7,359 nucleotides of DNA from Betaproteobacteria bacterium. Lineage in GTDB: Bacteria > Pseudomonadota > Gammaproteobacteria > Burkholderiales > SG8-41. Location: assembly GCA_020028375.1 (NCBI GenBank), contig JAHZNX010000118.1:1-7359 (forward strand), given 5' to 3'. Position numbers and translations under genes: made by a program. Shown here one piece after another: positions 5,841 through 7,359 of the stretch; the first letter of the stretch is position 1, and every line of letters begins with the position of its first letter. The notes below the pieces were generated by a model, which was given only the letters and a program-made list of their open reading frames with translations, had not been told where the DNA came from and made no database searches.

Positions 5841-6499
5841 GGCCGCTTCGGAATCATGTAGCCGACGCCACGCACGTTCCTGATGAAGTCCGCGCCGAGC
5901 TTCCGGCGCAGCGAGTGGACGTAGACCTCGACCGCGTTGCTCTCGACCTCTTCGCCCCAGCCGTAGAGCCGCTCCTCGAGCTGGGCGCGCGAGAGGATCG
6001 CGCCCGGCCGCTCGAGCAATGCCTCGAGCACCGCGAACTCGCGCGCTGACAGCGCGAGGTCCTGGCCGTGGAACATCGCCTGATGGGTGGAGGCATTGAC
6101 CGTCAGTTCCCCGTACTCGATGACGGGGTCCGCGCGGCCTGCGCGGCGTCGCAGCAGCGCGCGGATGCGCGCGCCGAGCTCGTCCAGGTCGAATGGCTTG
6201 ACGACGTAGTCGTCGGCGCCGCTGTTGAGCCCCTTGATCCGGTCCGGGACCGCGTCGCGCGCGGTGAGAACGAGCACTGGGACAGAATTGCCCTTGCGGC
6301 GCAGGCCCGCGAGCACCTCAAGCCCGTCCTTGCGGGGCAGGCCGAGATCGAGCACGACGAGATCATAGACGTCGTTCGCGACCGCAAGCTCCGCGGCCTG
6401 ACCGTCCCGCACCCAGTCCACCGCGAATCCGTCCTGGCGCAGGCCCTTGCGTATGCCTTCGCCGATCATCGGGTCGTCTTCCACCAGCAGCAGCCGCAT
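5837..6499 (-). CDS. OmpR/PhoB-family response regulator, QseB/PmrA-like
   Basis: A 220-residue regulator with a receiver domain (1-117) and a winged-helix DNA-binding domain (about 124-219). The receiver has the acidic pair Asp8/Asp9, phosphoacceptor Asp51 in VVLDLGLP, Thr79 and Lys101. The output domain carries LEERLYGWGEEVESNAVEVY (174-193) and ends with RNVRGVGYM, the signature I associate with the QseB/PmrA/TctD subgroup. It is activated by the kinase encoded next to it and would bind direct repeats of about 11-bp period. The ATG has only a weak purine-rich GAGA upstream. A box of the kind this subgroup binds lies 62 bases upstream, implying autoregulation, and a second copy precedes the protease gene. 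The precise orthologue name is uncertain, so no symbol is given. Confidence 0.96.
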   Translation of the reverse strand: MRLLLVEDDPMIGEGIRKGLRQDGFAVDWVRDGQAAELAVANDVYDLVVLDLGLPRKDGLEVLAGLRRKGNSVPVLVLTARDAVPDRIKGLNSGADDYVVKPFDLDELGARIRALLRRRAGRADPVIEYGELTVNASTHQAMFHGQDLALSAREFAVLEALLERPGAILSRAQLEERLYGWGEEVESNAVEVYVHSLRRKLGADFIRNVRGVGYMIPKRP

Positions 6500-6560
6500 G
6501 TCGTTCTCTGCGAGATGACCGCGCTCGGGTCGCGCCCTCGGGCCAGCTTCGCGGTCCCAG

Positions 6561-6577
6561 CTTAAACCAGGCTTAAT
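6561..6577 (-). promoter_or_regulatory. PmrA/QseB-type box upstream of the two-component operon
   Basis: In gene orientation it reads ATTAAG-CCTGG-TTTAAG, matching YTTAAK-N5-YTTAAK except for the first base. It lies in the 102-base gap between the SDR stop and the regulator ATG. It shares 15 of 16 bases and the same orientation with the box in front of the protease gene. No clear -10 follows at the ten-base spacing seen there, so whether it activates or represses cannot be judged. It is most simply an autoregulatory site. Confidence 0.65.
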
Positions 6578-6601
6578 ACAGCCCGCGGCCGGTTCACCCT
6601 T

Positions 6602-7324
6602 TCACCAGGGAATCGGCTTGCGATCGCGGAAGAAACCGCCGCTCGGTCCGCCCTCGGGCAGCGTCGCCAGCCACACCGCGGTGTCGGCACCCTGCTCGAC
6701 CGAGCGCGGCGCGCCAGGCCCGCCCATGTCCGTCCTGACCCAGCCCGGGCACACCGAGTTCACCAGGATCCCGCTGCCCGTCAATTCCGCAGCCAGCGTG
6801 CGGGTCAGCGCGTTGAGCGCGGTCTTCGAAACCCGGTAGGCCGGCGACCCGGCGCCCATGTCCGCAAGCTGCCCCATCCCACTCGAGATATTGACGATGC
6901 GCCCATAGCGATTTTGCTTCATGAGGGGCACCAGCGCCTGGGCGAGCAGCAGCGGGCCCAACGCATTGGTCTCGAGCGTCGCGCGGTAGCTCGCGATATT
7001 CGAATCCAGCACGCGCGAGCCGCGGGGATCGGGGGCGATCCCGGCGTTGTTGACGAGGATGTCGCAGCGCCCGTGGGTGGCGGCGAGCCAGTCCGCCAAC
7101 GCCCGGATGTCCTTCTCGCTCGTCACGTCGAGCCCGCGAAAATCGACGTCAGCCCCGTCCTCGCGCAACCGCGCAGCCGCTGCCTTTCCCTTCGCCTCGT
7201 TGCGGGCGGTGAGCACGACGTGGATGCCCCCGCGTCGACCGAGTTGGCGGCAGATCTCGAGCCCGATGCCGCGGTTTCCTCCTGTCACCACCGCTACGCG
7301 ACGGGGAATCTGCCCTTCACCCAT
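6602..7324 (-). CDS. SDR-family NAD(P)-dependent oxidoreductase, carbonyl-reductase-like
   Basis: A classical short-chain dehydrogenase/reductase of 240 residues. The Rossmann cofactor motif TGGNRGIG is at 14-21 and NNAG at 92-95. The catalytic set is Asn120, Ser147 or Ser148 in NISSG, Tyr163 and Lys167 in YRVSK. PGWVRTDMGG (193-202) and a C-terminus ending FFRDRKPIPW match the carbonyl reductase/menthone-reductase-like branch. An Arg41 after the second strand suggests preference for NADPH. Substrate unknown. The ATG used has a poor ribosome site (AGGA about 13 bases away). The frame stays open to the right edge of the window, with no other ATG start within it, so a longer N-terminus is possible, although TGGNRGIG is already at the normal distance from this start. 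It runs toward the regulator on the same strand but is separated by the regulator box, so it is probably a separate unit. Confidence 0.94.
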   Translation of the reverse strand: MGEGQIPRRVAVVTGGNRGIGLEICRQLGRRGGIHVVLTARNEAKGKAAAARLREDGADVDFRGLDVTSEKDIRALADWLAATHGRCDILVNNAGIAPDPRGSRVLDSNIASYRATLETNALGPLLLAQALVPLMKQNRYGRIVNISSGMGQLADMGAGSPAYRVSKTALNALTRTLAAELTGSGILVNSVCPGWVRTDMGGPGAPRSVEQGADTAVWLATLPEGGPSGGFFRDRKPIPW

Positions 7325-7359
7325 CTCGTTGCTCAGGTCCTGCCGACCATCTTTTCCGG

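Noticed and set aside
4608..5861. Plus-strand frame of 417 codons opposite the histidine kinase
   Set aside because: Arg/Glu/His-rich shadow of an intact kinase; no recognisable domain.

Overview
The window is a high-GC, gene-dense piece of a Gram-negative proteobacterial chromosome. The protein families (QseB/PmrA-type two-component pair, MucD/DegQ-like protease, small secreted proteins of types I associate with Burkholderiales and relatives) point most to a betaproteobacterium. That assignment is inference from family resemblance and base composition. There are no rRNAs, tRNAs, CRISPR arrays, insertion sequences or phage genes, and no gene-free stretch longer than about 200 bases.

Layout: all genes but one lie on the minus strand. 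In their direction of transcription, from the right edge: an SDR-family oxidoreductase (7324 to 6602); an OmpR/PhoB-type response regulator (6499 to 5837) overlapping by four bases a QseC-like sensor histidine kinase (5840 to 4515); a periplasmic Do-family serine protease with two PDZ domains (4411 to 2951); a secreted 140-residue protein with a carboxypeptidase-regulatory-like beta domain (2849 to 2427); and a secreted 88-residue two-cysteine protein (2245 to 1979). A single plus-strand gene (1619 to 1867) encodes a secreted 82-residue helical protein; it has a likely promoter, a long leader with a terminator-like hairpin and a strong terminator behind it. The left end holds a CoA-type Nudix hydrolase (1474 to 842) closely followed by a patatin-like phospholipase (from 828, running off the left edge).

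How the genes work together: the most informative signal is a nearly identical 17-base element in front of both the response regulator operon and the protease gene. In gene orientation it reads CTTAAGTCTGGTTTAAG (protease) and ATTAAGCCTGGTTTAAG (regulator), i.e. YTTAAK-N5-YTTAAK, the PmrA/QseB-type box. Because the regulator here is of that same family, the simplest reading is an autoregulated two-component system that also controls the adjacent envelope protease, and perhaps the secreted protein behind it. This would be a compact envelope-stress module. The protease copy sits inside a perfect 10-bp inverted repeat directly after the kinase stop codon, so the same DNA may serve as operator and as the 3' hairpin of the kinase transcript.

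Nothing here looks like a wholly new defence or mobile system. The items most worth a second look are the shared regulator box, the terminator-like hairpin in the leader of the 82-residue gene, and the three small exported proteins of unknown function.
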